Of a DNA stretch of 64,000 bases, positions 1 through 7,611 are shown in pieces; positions within the stretch are counted from its first letter, which is position 1; each line of letters begins with the position of its first letter. The translations under genes and the position numbers were made by a program. The stretch is taken from assembly GCF_000271485.2 (NCBI RefSeq), contig NZ_AKVN02000001.1:3931501-3995500 (forward strand). The letters are read 5' to 3'. Below the pieces are notes generated by a model. It was not told where the DNA came from. It made no database searches and saw only the letters and a list, made by a program, of their open reading frames with translations. Source of the DNA: Pelosinus fermentans DSM 17108 (GTDB lineage Bacteria; Bacillota; Negativicutes; DSM-13327).

Positions 1-67
1 GGACTAATAAGATAATAATAGGAGTATTGCTAAATTGCCTAGTTTGAAGTTCTTTCGTATTCTTCAT
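1..67 (-). CDS. Start of an unidentified protein, truncated by the left edge
   Basis: A minus-strand reading frame opens with ATG at 67 behind a good ribosome binding site (AAAGGAG, 6 nt spacing) and stays open to base 1. Only 22 residues are visible: a polar N-terminus (MKNTKELQTRQFSNTP) followed by IIILLV, which could begin a membrane segment. It lies downstream of the cyclase gene but is separated from it by a terminator-like hairpin, so it probably has its own promoter. The family cannot be named from so little. Confidence 0.5.
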   Translation of the reverse strand, partial: MKNTKELQTRQFSNTPIIILLV

Positions 68-163
68 AAATAGCTCCTTTATTGTACAATTGGCGGATTC
101 CATATTGAAATTTGAGCTTCCTATATCTTGCAAAGATTCTTATATTGTTCTATTTACTATAAA

Positions 164-213
164 AATACAAACTCCTGCAAGATATCAACAGTCACCTTGC
201 AGAAGTTTGTATT
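164..213 (-). terminator. Rho-independent terminator after the cyclase gene
   Basis: ATACAAACTCCTGCAAG pairs with CTTGCAGAAGTTTGTAT across a 14-nt loop with one mismatch. Read on the minus strand the stem is followed by a T-rich stretch (TTTTTATAG). It sits 35 nt past the cyclase stop. Confidence 0.7.
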
Positions 214-248
214 TACATCTTCTATTTTATTCATTACTTGCTGTACAA

Positions 249-800
249 TTAAAACTCTGCTATGACTCTGCAGGATAAACCTGTTGAATCCAAAAGATTT
301 AAAGGAAAGCAATAGACCGTAAAGCTGTTGTTTCTTACCTTTTCATAAAGAGTATCGATGTTGCACAAATTCTCGATTACGAAAATATTATGATCTGCAC
401 AATGCTGATCTACTTCCCCATGTTTGGAAGCTTTCTGCAGTCCTGGCGCATCTACCCCAATCAAGCTTACTTTTTTCTCAATCAGAAAATCAATGACTGA
501 ATCGGATAGTTCTGCACTTTTTATTTGATACTCTTTTGCTCCATATCCATTTATTTTCAAATGATCTGTTTTAAATATTACAAAATCATTTTTTTCAATT
601 TCAATATTGATATCCGTAATATTGACTTCCCTGTCTTTTATATTACTAATATCAATAATTTTACCCACTCTTTTAATATTTTCCAACAGAAATTCCTTAT
701 TCATAACATCACAATGAGTACCAAAATGTCCTAATTTTCTTGATGGATCATCTGTGATAAAATCAGATTTACTCATCTTAAGTGTTAAATCAATCAACAT
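249..800 (-). CDS. Cyclase-family (kynurenine formamidase-like) metal hydrolase
   Basis: A 183-residue protein resembling the cyclase family (PF04199), whose members hydrolyse N-formylkynurenine, isatin and similar amides at a Mn/Zn site. The family hallmark HxGTHxD is present near residues 25-31 (HFGTHCD). The usual continuation PxH is replaced here by MNK, so the metal site may be altered. A later GVDAPG segment also fits the family. The start is supported by AGGAGG 9 nt upstream. The protein is somewhat short (family about 200-220 residues) and AT-rich. No pathway partner is adjacent, so the substrate is unknown. Confidence 0.7.
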   Translation of the reverse strand: MLIDLTLKMSKSDFITDDPSRKLGHFGTHCDVMNKEFLLENIKRVGKIIDISNIKDREVNITDINIEIEKNDFVIFKTDHLKINGYGAKEYQIKSAELSDSVIDFLIEKKVSLIGVDAPGLQKASKHGEVDQHCADHNIFVIENLCNIDTLYEKVRNNSFTVYCFPLNLLDSTGLSCRVIAEF

Positions 801-1096
801 TACTTTCTACCTCCTGAATTTGCAGCGACAAATGAATGTCTAATTCCTTCATCCAATATAAGGATAAAGAGACATTTAAATCATTGTGTATATTCCACAC
901 AAACACTCACATTTCCTTGTCAGCATACCATAAAGAAGCTTTTTCTTTACAGATTTTTGCATTTAAATAAAAGCAAATTATATTTAGTTGAATTTTATAA
1001 GTATTTTTGATAAGATTTGGTTTGAGTTAAAACGTTTTTTAATAACGTTTACTTTTCCCAGCTGGCTAAATATTAATATGGAAAAAGGGTGACAAC

Positions 1097-1858
1097 ATGT
1101 TACATCAGTTCTCTAGAACCGAATTATTAATCGGGGCAGAAGCCTTAGAAAAATTGAAACAAAGTAAAGTAGCTGTCTTCGGTATTGGCGGTGTAGGCTC
1201 CTATACCGTGGAAGGTCTGGTCCGTGCTGGTGTAGGCAAGCTGGTATTGATTGATGATGACTGTGTGTGTCTTACAAATATTAACCGTCAATTGCTTGCG
1301 ACTCGAAAAACCGTGGGTAAAGCGAAAGTCGAAGTAATGAAAGAACGAATCTTAGAGATTAACCCGGATGCAGAAGTTACGATCTTTCAAAAATTTTATA
1401 TGCCAGACACTGCTGCTGAGTTAATCTTTGACGACTACGATTACATTGTAGACGCTATTGACACGGTAACGGGAAAAATTGATTTGATCGAAAAAGCCAA
1501 GGCTAACAATATTCCTATTATCAGCTGCATGGGAGCAGGCAATAAGCTTGATCCTACGAAATTCGAAGTAGCCGATATTTATAAAACATCCGTATGTCCT
1601 TTGGCAAAAGTTATGCGTAAAGAACTAAAAAAACGCGGCGTGCATTCCTTAAAGGTAGTCTACTCCAAAGAATTGCCTGTAACCCCAATCGAAACAGAAG
1701 GTTCTAATTGTGCAACTGGTTGTATCTGCCCCTCTGGCACTACCCGTAAATGCACCATCCGCCGCCAAATTCCTGGCAGCATCTCCTTTGTACCATCAGT
1801 CGCCGGATTAATCATTGCCGGCGAAGTCGTAAAAGATATTGCTTTTAAAGTAAAATGA
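1097..1858 (+). CDS. tcdA: tRNA threonylcarbamoyladenosine dehydratase
   Basis: A 253-residue ThiF/MoeB/E1-like enzyme of the TcdA (CsdL/YgdL) family, which uses ATP to cyclise t6A at tRNA position 37 to ct6A in the cytoplasm. The N-terminal nucleotide-binding motif GIGGVGS (about residues 29-35) is followed by the acidic LIDDD strand and NINRQL, all typical of the family. A cysteine-rich stretch (CATGCICPSGTTRKC) lies near residue 200. Length matches the family. The upstream 296 bp hold a small inverted repeat (AACGTT...AACGTT near 1030-1050) and an AT-rich promoter region. A weak hairpin (CCCAGG/CCTGGG) follows the stop. Confidence 0.9.
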   Translation: MLHQFSRTELLIGAEALEKLKQSKVAVFGIGGVGSYTVEGLVRAGVGKLVLIDDDCVCLTNINRQLLATRKTVGKAKVEVMKERILEINPDAEVTIFQKFYMPDTAAELIFDDYDYIVDAIDTVTGKIDLIEKAKANNIPIISCMGAGNKLDPTKFEVADIYKTSVCPLAKVMRKELKKRGVHSLKVVYSKELPVTPIETEGSNCATGCICPSGTTRKCTIRRQIPGSISFVPSVAGLIIAGEVVKDIAFKVK

Positions 1859-1885
1859 ACCCAGGCAGGATTTTTCCCTGGGCAG

Positions 1886-1914
1886 TTGCATATTTTTATT
1901 TCTATGGGTATAAT
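1886..1914 (+). promoter_or_regulatory. Sigma-A-type promoter of the putative antitoxin RNA
   Basis: TTGCAT at 1886-1891 and a perfect TATAAT at 1909-1914 are separated by exactly 17 bp. The promoter points rightward into a short gene-free stretch that converges on the toxin gene. Confidence 0.65.
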
Positions 1915-1920
1915 ATAAGA

Positions 1921-2045
1921 AAAGGACTGACGTGCTCGACACACGCCAGCCCTGCAGATTGTCTAACCGAAGGGTTAGGCCTAAAGTAAGAGTTATTAGG
2001 AAATAACCGCAGACCTTAGCCTAGGAAGCGGTTATTTCCTATTTA
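1921..2045 (+). ncRNA. Putative type I antitoxin RNA
   Basis: This transcript would start near 1921 from the promoter above and end at the hairpin at 1998-2040, giving about 120 nt. It carries no ORF with a ribosome binding site. Its 3' half is antisense to the last codons and terminator of the toxin mRNA. Near its 5' end it has CAGATTGTCTA (1955-1965) followed by GGTTAG. The toxin mRNA leader carries the same CAGATTGTCTA...GGTTAG arrangement on the other strand. Convergent RNAs with a shared terminator and 5' direct repeats are the layout of the par (Fst) locus of Enterococcus. The RNA itself is inferred. Confidence 0.5.
1998..2040. terminator. Bidirectional terminator shared by toxin mRNA and antitoxin RNA
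   Basis: A perfect 13-bp inverted repeat, AGGAAATAACCGC (1998-2010) and GCGGTTATTTCCT (2028-2040), encloses a 17-nt loop. The toxin stop codon lies inside the right arm, as in compact type I toxin-antitoxin loci. Confidence 0.75.
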
Positions 2046-2112
2046 TGATCAAAACAACGAGTGTTGCGAATGCTATCATGAGATACATTGCTTCAAACAT
2101 TGATATCATCAT
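2032..2112 (-). CDS. TxpA/Hol_Tox-type membrane peptide toxin
   Basis: A 26-residue peptide too short for normal gene calling. After Met-Met-Ile-Ser comes MFEAMYLMIAFATLVVLI, one hydrophobic span, then a short basic tail (NRK). The pattern MxxFEAxxLMIAFxTLV is the signature of the putative holin-like toxin family and resembles TxpA/BsrG/BsrE toxins of Bacillus, which depolarise the membrane. An excellent ribosome binding site (AAAGGGGTGG) sits just before two tandem ATGs at 2112 and 2109; a third ATG at 2100 is possible. The longer upstream reading frame lacks this support. Expression is probably controlled by the convergent antisense RNA. Confidence 0.75.
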   Translation of the reverse strand: MMISMFEAMYLMIAFATLVVLIINRK

Positions 2113-2166
2113 ACCACCCCTTTCTACAAGGGAATGGCTAACCACTCCTAGACAATCTGTACGTTT

Positions 2167-2200
2167 ATTATAGCATATATTACCAGATCGGAAATAAGAA
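2167..2200 (-). promoter_or_regulatory. Extended -10 promoter of the toxin mRNA
   Basis: On the minus strand TGC precedes a perfect TATAAT (complement of 2167-2175), an extended -10 element. The -35 region is weak (TTATTT/ATTTCC). Transcription would start near 2160, giving a leader of about 50 nt that contains the CAGATTGTCTA repeat before the toxin ribosome binding site. Confidence 0.6.
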
Positions 2201-2231
2201 AATTTCGTCTCCGGCTTGTTCATTACACCGT

Positions 2232-2268
2232 GCCACCTTCATACTGAAGGTGGCTTTTATTATTTTTA
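2232..2268 (+). terminator. Hairpin with rightward T-run
   Basis: GCCACCTTCA and TGAAGGTGGC pair across a 3-nt loop and are followed on the plus strand by TTTTATTATTTTT. It would stop rightward read-through from the toxin-antitoxin locus. Read leftward there is no T-run, so it is a poor terminator for the leuC-like gene. Confidence 0.7.
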
Positions 2269-2272
2269 TGAA

Positions 2273-3526
2273 TTATAAATACTTTCTTGGATCAACAATC
2301 TTACCTTCTAAAGCCGCTGCAGCAACGGTTGCAGGGGAGGCGAGAAATATTTCCGACTTCGGACTGCCCATTCTGCCTAAGAAATTACGATTGTTAGTGG
2401 CGATTACCCGCTCCCCATCTGATACAATCCCACCGCTCCTGCCACAGCATAAACCACAGGCTGGCGGATTCATAATCGCCCCGGCTTCCACTAAGATACC
2501 AATAATACCTGCCTTTGCAGCTTCTGCATAAATACTCCGGCTTGCCGGCGTAACAATTAATTTTGTAAAGGGAGCAATCTTGCGCCCTTTGAGAATCTTG
2601 GCGGCTACTTCTAAATCTTCAAACCTGCCATTGGTACAGGAACCGATAAATCCTTGATCAATTTTGCTTCCTAACAGTGCTTCTACGTCACTGATATTAT
2701 CCACATTGGATGGACATGCAACCACAGGCTTAAAAGTGGAAGCATCATAGTTAAAGACTTTTTCGTAACTGGCATCTGGATCACTCTTAAGATCTTGGAA
2801 TTGACTGCCTTCGACGCCGCTAAAAGCAAAAGTCTTTTCATCAGGCTCAATAACCCCAACCTTAGCTCCTGCTTCTACCGCCATATTGGAAAGAGTCATT
2901 CTGGAAGATATACTCAATCCTTTGATCGTAGAACCGCCAAATTCCAGTGCTTTATAAGTACCGCCATCAGCACCAATATCACCAAGAATCCTAAGAATTA
3001 TATCTTTGGAATAAACACCCTTAGGCAGCTCGCCATTAATTGTAAACTTAAGAGTTGGCGGAACCTTAATCCACAATTGTCCCGTACCAAAAATCGCCGC
3101 CATCTCCGTATAGCCAATTCCTGTTGAGAAGGAACCAATGGCACCATAGGTCGTAGTATGGGAATCCGTACCAAAGACGACTTGACCGGGAACTACATAG
3201 CGTAACTCAGGCATTAATTGATGACAGACTCCATCTGCACGATGAACCGCCTTTATGTGCTGCTCCGCGGCAAAGGCATCGGCTATTTTATGATGACGAA
3301 AATCTTCAATAAAACTGGTGGGGACTAAGTGATCATAGACAAATACAATTTTATCTGGATTCCAAACTTTTTCAAAACCCATCTCTCTAAATTTCTCAAC
3401 AACAAAGGGAGCAAAGATATCATGAACCATAACCCTATCCACATTCACATTGAGCAATTCTCCGGGTGTAACAGAACTTCTTTTCGTATTTCTCATGATT
3501 ATTTTTTCAGTTAGCGTATAACCCAT
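2273..3526 (-). CDS. Aconitase-superfamily (LeuC-type) hydro-lyase, large subunit
   Basis: About 417 residues from the ATG at 3526, chosen because AAGGAAG lies 6 nt upstream; an ATG 7 codons earlier lacks one. The protein carries the [4Fe-4S] cluster ligands of the 3-isopropylmalate dehydratase/homoaconitase family: Cys in GSCTNGR and the CxxC of PACGLCCG, plus the GTDSHTTTYGA segment. The enzyme would isomerise or hydrate a 2-hydroxy-diacid with the small subunit encoded just upstream (3550-4044). It is the last gene of a four-gene operon with two such pairs. LeuA and LeuB are absent, so leucine synthesis is not the obvious role; homoaconitase, dimethylmalate or methylmalate/citraconate chemistry are alternatives. 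Confidence 0.85.
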   Translation of the reverse strand: MGYTLTEKIIMRNTKRSSVTPGELLNVNVDRVMVHDIFAPFVVEKFREMGFEKVWNPDKIVFVYDHLVPTSFIEDFRHHKIADAFAAEQHIKAVHRADGVCHQLMPELRYVVPGQVVFGTDSHTTTYGAIGSFSTGIGYTEMAAIFGTGQLWIKVPPTLKFTINGELPKGVYSKDIILRILGDIGADGGTYKALEFGGSTIKGLSISSRMTLSNMAVEAGAKVGVIEPDEKTFAFSGVEGSQFQDLKSDPDASYEKVFNYDASTFKPVVACPSNVDNISDVEALLGSKIDQGFIGSCTNGRFEDLEVAAKILKGRKIAPFTKLIVTPASRSIYAEAAKAGIIGILVEAGAIMNPPACGLCCGRSGGIVSDGERVIATNNRNFLGRMGSPKSEIFLASPATVAAAALEGKIVDPRKYL

Positions 3527-3549
3527 ACTGCACTTCCTTTCCAGCAAAA

Positions 3550-4044
3550 CTATTTGCCATTGCGCTTTCTCATAAAAGGAACTAATCCTCCCGCTTCTAC
3601 CATCTGCAACAAATCCGTTGGAATGGATGCCACCTCAAAGGATTTTTCCCCTAGGAGAACTTGGCTGCTCTCTAAATGAACAGAGACATGATCTCCTTCA
3701 CTGCAATAATCATACAGCTCACTATTCTCAAGCAGCAATAAACCATTATTAAATGCATTGCGGTAAAAGATCCTGGCATAGGACTTGGCAATAATGCAGC
3801 TTATCTTCAAAGCCGCCAATATCTCAGGAGCCTGCTCCCGAGACGAGCCGCAGCCAAAATTTTTACCTGCTACAATAATATCTCCTGGCTGGATCTGCGC
3901 TGCCAGCTCCGGTCTTAACGGGTTAAATGCATATTTTTTCATATCTTCTACGGTCTTTAAGGCAAGAAACTGCGTCGGAATAATAATATCCGTATCTATA
4001 TCGTCCCCAAGTTTCCACACTCGTCCTTTGAAAGCTTCTTTCAT
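3550..4044 (-). CDS. LeuD-type hydro-lyase, small subunit
   Basis: A 164-residue swivelling-domain subunit. Family motifs are visible: WKLGDDIDTDIIIPTQFL at the N-terminus and GKNFGCGSSREQAPEIL near residue 65, which binds the substrate carboxylate. The specificity loop after IIPTQFL reads ALKTVED; the arginine reported for methanogen homoaconitase loops (YLR-type) is not present. Its ATG overlaps the stop of the upstream large subunit (ATGA), indicating translational coupling. Length is typical for the LeuD/HacB family. The likely partner is the large subunit at 2273-3526, though pairing with 4041-5297 cannot be excluded. Confidence 0.85.
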   Translation of the reverse strand: MKEAFKGRVWKLGDDIDTDIIIPTQFLALKTVEDMKKYAFNPLRPELAAQIQPGDIIVAGKNFGCGSSREQAPEILAALKISCIIAKSYARIFYRNAFNNGLLLLENSELYDYCSEGDHVSVHLESSQVLLGEKSFEVASIPTDLLQMVEAGGLVPFMRKRNGK

Positions 4045-5297
4045 ACCACAAACCCCCTAGGATCGGTTATTTTCCCTGTAAGGGCAGAAGCGGCTACCGT
4101 TGCCGCAGAAGCAAGATATACGCTCGAGTTTGGATGACCTGCCCTGCCCTTGAAGTTTCTGGTCCCAGTGGAGATCAGGGTTTCCCCTTCACCAATTACG
4201 CCCTGGCAGCTTCCCCAGCAAACACTGCAATTGGGATTCAGCACCATGGCGCCGCTTTCTACAAAAATATCAATCAATCCCTCTGCTAAGGCCTCTAAAA
4301 ATACTGCCTTTGAAGCAGGTGAAATCAATAGTTTCACATAAGGATCAATTTTCTTTCCCTGCAAAATTTGCGCTGCAGCGCGTAATTCCTCGATCCTGCC
4401 ATTATTACAGGAACCGATAAAGCCCTGATCGATTTTCACATCCCCAATCTGGGTTACACCGACTACATCATCAACACAATGAGGAATGGCAATCATCGGT
4501 TCCAATTCATCAAGGTTATATTGATATGTTTTTTCATATACTGCATCTTCATCGCTTGTAAATAGATTCATGTCATGACGCCCTCTGGCTTCAACATAGT
4601 CAATCGCAGTTTGATCCGGCTCAACAAGGCCTGTTTTTGCCCCTGCTTCTACGGCCATATTACACAGCACTACCCGATCATCAACAGTAAATTTCTTCAC
4701 TGCAGGACCGCCAAATTCCATAATTCTATAATTTGCTCCATTAGCCCCAATATCACCAATGATCTTCAAAATCAGATCCCTGGCATATACTCCTGCTTTG
4801 AAACTGCCCTCAATTTCAAACTTTAACGTTTCCGGAACCATCAGCCAAATTTCCCCTGTATGCATGACGGAAGTAAAATCCGTACAGCCTACCCCTGTGC
4901 CAAAGGCACCCAGACCACCATAAGAACAGGTATGAGAATCAGCAGCAATAACCAGCTGTCCTGGTACAACGAAATCTTCTATCATAATTTGATGACACAC
5001 TCCTGTGCCTTCATAAAAGGGAATATCATGTTTTTGCGCAAATATTCGCATTTTTTTGTGTACCTGAGCAGTTTTTGCACTCTCTGAAGGTACGTTATGA
5101 TCTACAATAAAAATCACTTTTTCAGGATCAAACACCTTTTCTGCTTTCAGCTGATTTTCAAATATATCAATATTCAAATGGGTTGTACCATCGTTGCTCA
5201 TGCATAAATCAACTTTTGCTGTAATGATCTCTCCTGGTTTCACAAGATCCTTACCGCTGGCTCTGGCCAAGATTTTCTCTCCCATTGTCATTCCCAT
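4041..5297 (-). CDS. Second LeuC-type hydro-lyase, large subunit
   Basis: A 418-residue paralogue of the 2273-3526 protein. Cluster ligands are seen in GSCNNGR and NPNCSVCWG; AADSHTCSYGG replaces the GTDSHTTTYGA seen in the paralogue. These active-site differences suggest a different substrate from its neighbour. The start at 5297 has GGGGG 6 nt upstream. It ends in a 4-bp overlap with the small subunit gene downstream. The tandem pair of LeuCD-like enzymes without the other leucine genes implies two successive dehydration/hydration steps in a catabolic or unusual acid pathway, regulated by the divergent LysR protein. Confidence 0.85.
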   Translation of the reverse strand: MGMTMGEKILARASGKDLVKPGEIITAKVDLCMSNDGTTHLNIDIFENQLKAEKVFDPEKVIFIVDHNVPSESAKTAQVHKKMRIFAQKHDIPFYEGTGVCHQIMIEDFVVPGQLVIAADSHTCSYGGLGAFGTGVGCTDFTSVMHTGEIWLMVPETLKFEIEGSFKAGVYARDLILKIIGDIGANGANYRIMEFGGPAVKKFTVDDRVVLCNMAVEAGAKTGLVEPDQTAIDYVEARGRHDMNLFTSDEDAVYEKTYQYNLDELEPMIAIPHCVDDVVGVTQIGDVKIDQGFIGSCNNGRIEELRAAAQILQGKKIDPYVKLLISPASKAVFLEALAEGLIDIFVESGAMVLNPNCSVCWGSCQGVIGEGETLISTGTRNFKGRAGHPNSSVYLASAATVAASALTGKITDPRGFVV

Positions 5298-5310
5298 TAT
5301 TGTACCCCCT

Positions 5311-5802
5311 TTACTTTTTATTTAAGAAACCAATTAAACCGCCTGCTTCTAAAATATTCATTACATGTGCAGGAAGTTTTGTAGATGTAAAATTTCGATC
5401 CTCTGTAACATTCTTAATCGTACCTTTTAGAACATCAATTTCCAATGTGTCGTTTTGTTCAACAGCATCATACACTTCTTTGCAAATCACAACCGGCAAC
5501 CCAATATTGATTGCATTTCTAAAGAAGATTCTGGCAAAGGATTTCGCTACTACTGCGCTGATGCCCAGAGCTTTTAAGACTAAAGGAGCTTGCTCTCGGG
5601 ACGAACCGGAACCAAAGTTTTCGCCCCCTACAATAATGTCACCTGGACACACGGTAGAAGCAAAGTTTTCATCTAAAGGCTCAAACGTATACTGTTTCAT
5701 TTCCTCAACATTAGGCAGCAGCAAATACTGAGATGGAATGATTTGATCCGTATCCACATCATTCCCAAACTTCCATGCTTTCCCTGTGATCACGTTTATC
5801 AT
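5311..5802 (-). CDS. Second LeuD-type hydro-lyase, small subunit
   Basis: A 163-residue subunit if translation starts at the ATG at 5802, which gives the normal family N-terminus (MINVITGKAWKFGNDVDTDQIIP) and has GGAAAGAG close upstream. In-frame ATGs at 5814 and 5874 would add 4 or 24 residues with little similarity and weaker sites. The motif GENFGSGSSREQAPLVL is intact. The substrate loop is SQYLLLPNVEE, different from that of the other small subunit. First gene of the four-gene operon, 13 bp before its large subunit. Confidence 0.8.
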   Translation of the reverse strand: MINVITGKAWKFGNDVDTDQIIPSQYLLLPNVEEMKQYTFEPLDENFASTVCPGDIIVGGENFGSGSSREQAPLVLKALGISAVVAKSFARIFFRNAINIGLPVVICKEVYDAVEQNDTLEIDVLKGTIKNVTEDRNFTSTKLPAHVMNILEAGGLIGFLNKK

Positions 5803-5887
5803 CTCTCTTTCCATACTTTCTATTAGAGCCTCTTTACTATGTTGGCTCTTATTTTTTGAAACACGCTCTATCATTATATTATAAAAT

Positions 5888-5917
5888 TTAATATGATATA
5901 ATAATAATACATATTAA
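5888..5917. promoter_or_regulatory. Possible LysR operator in the divergent promoter
   Basis: TTAATATG (5888-5895) and CATATTAA (5910-5917) form an inverted repeat in the very AT-rich spacer between the hydro-lyase operon and the divergent LysR gene, the usual place for a LysR-type binding site. Low-complexity sequence makes chance symmetry possible. Confidence 0.4.
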
Positions 5918-5946
5918 TTATACTTACTATAACAAGGAGTTATGTC

Positions 5947-6840
5947 ATGCATGAAGATTTAGAGCTTTATAAAATTTTTCATACGGTAGCCTTCTACAAA
6001 AATATTTCTCACGCGGCAGAATCCTTATATATAAGCCAGCCAGCCGTAAGTAAATCCATCAAAAAACTAGAAACCCTCTTAGATGTCAAATTATTTTCCC
6101 GAGGCTCCAAAGGAGTTACTCTTACTGCCGAAGGGAAAATCTTCTATGAATATATTCAAAAAGCACTTCATATCATTGCTGATGGAGAAAACGTATTAAT
6201 CGAACTTAAGAACAAAAAGCAAGGCATGATTACCATTGGTGTCAGCACCGTATTATGCAAATACTTTCTTTTATCACATCTGAAGCCGTTTATGAAACAA
6301 TATCCTGAAATAAAAATAAAGATCATTAATAACACAACCTTTGATACCCTAAAAAATATTGATCAAGGAATGATTGATTTCGGCATTGTCAGCCGCCCCT
6401 TTAACATCAGTCCTTATACCTTTGTTAAATTAGCAGATATCCAGGACATTTTTGTTGCAGAGAAGGAGTATTTAGACTCATTGCAGATCGTAGAACCTAA
6501 TGAGATCTTTTCCAAAGGTATCTTTATGCTCCTAGAGTCAGATAATATAACAAGACAATATATAGATCAATTTTTATTGGAAAATAATATCTTTATCAAA
6601 CCAGAAGTCGAAATCAATACGATGGATTTCCTCATTGAATTTGCCAAAATCGGGCTGGGTATTACCGTTGCCATCCGAAACTTTGTTGAGAAAGATCTCG
6701 CAGAAGGAACCCTCATTGAAATCCCAGTATCACCGCCCATGCCTGCGAGAACCGTCGGTATTATTTATGATAAGAAAAGAACCTTATCCATCGCTACAGA
6801 AACCTTTTTGTCTTATCTACAGTCTCACGTGCTTAACTAA
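5947..6840 (+). CDS. LysR-family transcriptional regulator
   Basis: A 297-residue LTTR. The N-terminal winged helix (about residues 5-64) contains the typical NISHAAESLYISQPAVSKSIKKLE helix-turn-helix and LFSRGSKGVTLTAEG wing. The remaining 200 residues form the periplasmic-binding-protein-like effector domain (GMITIGVSTV opening). Start supported by AAGGAG 6-7 nt upstream. It is divergent from the two LeuCD-type pairs, so it very likely controls them in response to a substrate or product diacid. Length is normal and no motif is missing. Confidence 0.9.
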   Translation: MHEDLELYKIFHTVAFYKNISHAAESLYISQPAVSKSIKKLETLLDVKLFSRGSKGVTLTAEGKIFYEYIQKALHIIADGENVLIELKNKKQGMITIGVSTVLCKYFLLSHLKPFMKQYPEIKIKIINNTTFDTLKNIDQGMIDFGIVSRPFNISPYTFVKLADIQDIFVAEKEYLDSLQIVEPNEIFSKGIFMLLESDNITRQYIDQFLLENNIFIKPEVEINTMDFLIEFAKIGLGITVAIRNFVEKDLAEGTLIEIPVSPPMPARTVGIIYDKKRTLSIATETFLSYLQSHVLN

Positions 6841-6932
6841 TAAGAAAAACGCTACGCGTCCTTTAAAGCATAGAAAATAAACCGAACCGCAGAGGCGCAG
6901 AGAACACTGAGAAAAATAGATAAGGTTTAAAA
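6841..6932 (+). repeat. Left copy of a 92-bp island-flanking direct repeat
   Basis: This stretch begins TAAGAAAAACGC and includes CCGCAGAGGCGCAGAGAAC. It is nearly identical, in the same orientation, to 46567-46658 (about two mismatches). The core also occurs at 49429-49451. At the right copy the repeat continues into a complementary arm forming a long hairpin; here that arm is missing or heavily diverged, with only a GTTCAAC-like remnant near 6958. Confidence 0.85.
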
Positions 6933-7611
6933 AAAGCCTCACCCTTTCCAGCATTGTGTTCAACATAGGAATATGCGCAATTTACATTATTGCAATGTAA
7001 GACAGGCAACGGGTATATTACCCCGCTGCCTGTCTTTGTGCCTGCCACATAGTATATGGCGAAACTAGTATTGACGGAAAGAATGATGAATCTTCCTTCC
7101 ATTAAGAATTATCTAAAATGGTTTGTTTAAATACATTCAAGTTGAAAATGGGTGCCAGTGCCGCTCCCAAGTTGCTGAACAAGAATAGCACCATCCGTTT
7201 CACATTCTGGATTCAAAATCATCAACTGTTAACATTTCAGAAAGCTTCGAAAAAATTTCTTCTAAGCTACTCCTTTGTAAACAATAATGCCAATGATAAT
7301 TATTGTCAATTATCATTGGCATTATTATTTCCTAATTTTAGCAGATCAATTATCTTACCGCTAACCTAAGCATTGTAAAAATCTACTATTATAGTCAGAC
7401 AAAAAATTCCCGTCAACAACATAGAGCGCGAAAAACACCTCTGACTATTGAAAATAATAATTATTATTGTTATGCTTAACAAGCAGGAGGGCAAACAAAG
7501 ACTTAGCTTATGCCAACTCCTAATCTACAGGCAGAAACCTGAGTCGTTCTTACTTGACATCTGAAAATTCCGAAATTTTTATAACGCGACAAAGCAGGGA
7601 GATGAGATAAC
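6933..7611. other. Gene-poor stretch with two hairpins and an AT palindrome
   Basis: No convincing gene is seen. A hairpin GACAGGCA/TGCCTGTC (7001-7034) with a GC-rich inner stem may be a terminator. A near-perfect Fur-like palindrome lies at 7286-7323. A short AT palindrome (AATAATAATTATTATT, about 7454-7469) lies upstream of the AraC gene, and TTGACA (7555-7560) precedes AT-rich sequence that may serve as its promoter. Small ORFs here lack ribosome binding sites and family features. Confidence 0.5.
7286..7323. promoter_or_regulatory. Perfect 16-bp inverted repeat with Fur-box-like core
   Basis: AATGCCAATGATAATT and AATTATCATTGGCATT flank a 6-nt loop. The inner TGATAATT...AATTATCA resembles a Fur operator, although arm spacing differs from the classical 7-1-7 form. 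Followed by ATTATTT it could also act as a terminator. It lies 290 bp upstream of the AraC gene. Confidence 0.4.

Noticed and set aside
2032-2223. A 63-residue protein instead of the short toxin
   Set aside because: The upstream part crosses the toxin promoter and leader; the ribosome binding site sits directly before the ATG at 2112.
6863-7369. Small frames on both strands between the LysR and AraC genes
   Set aside because: They cover the repeat, the GACAGGCA hairpin and the palindrome, lack ribosome binding sites, and show no domain features.
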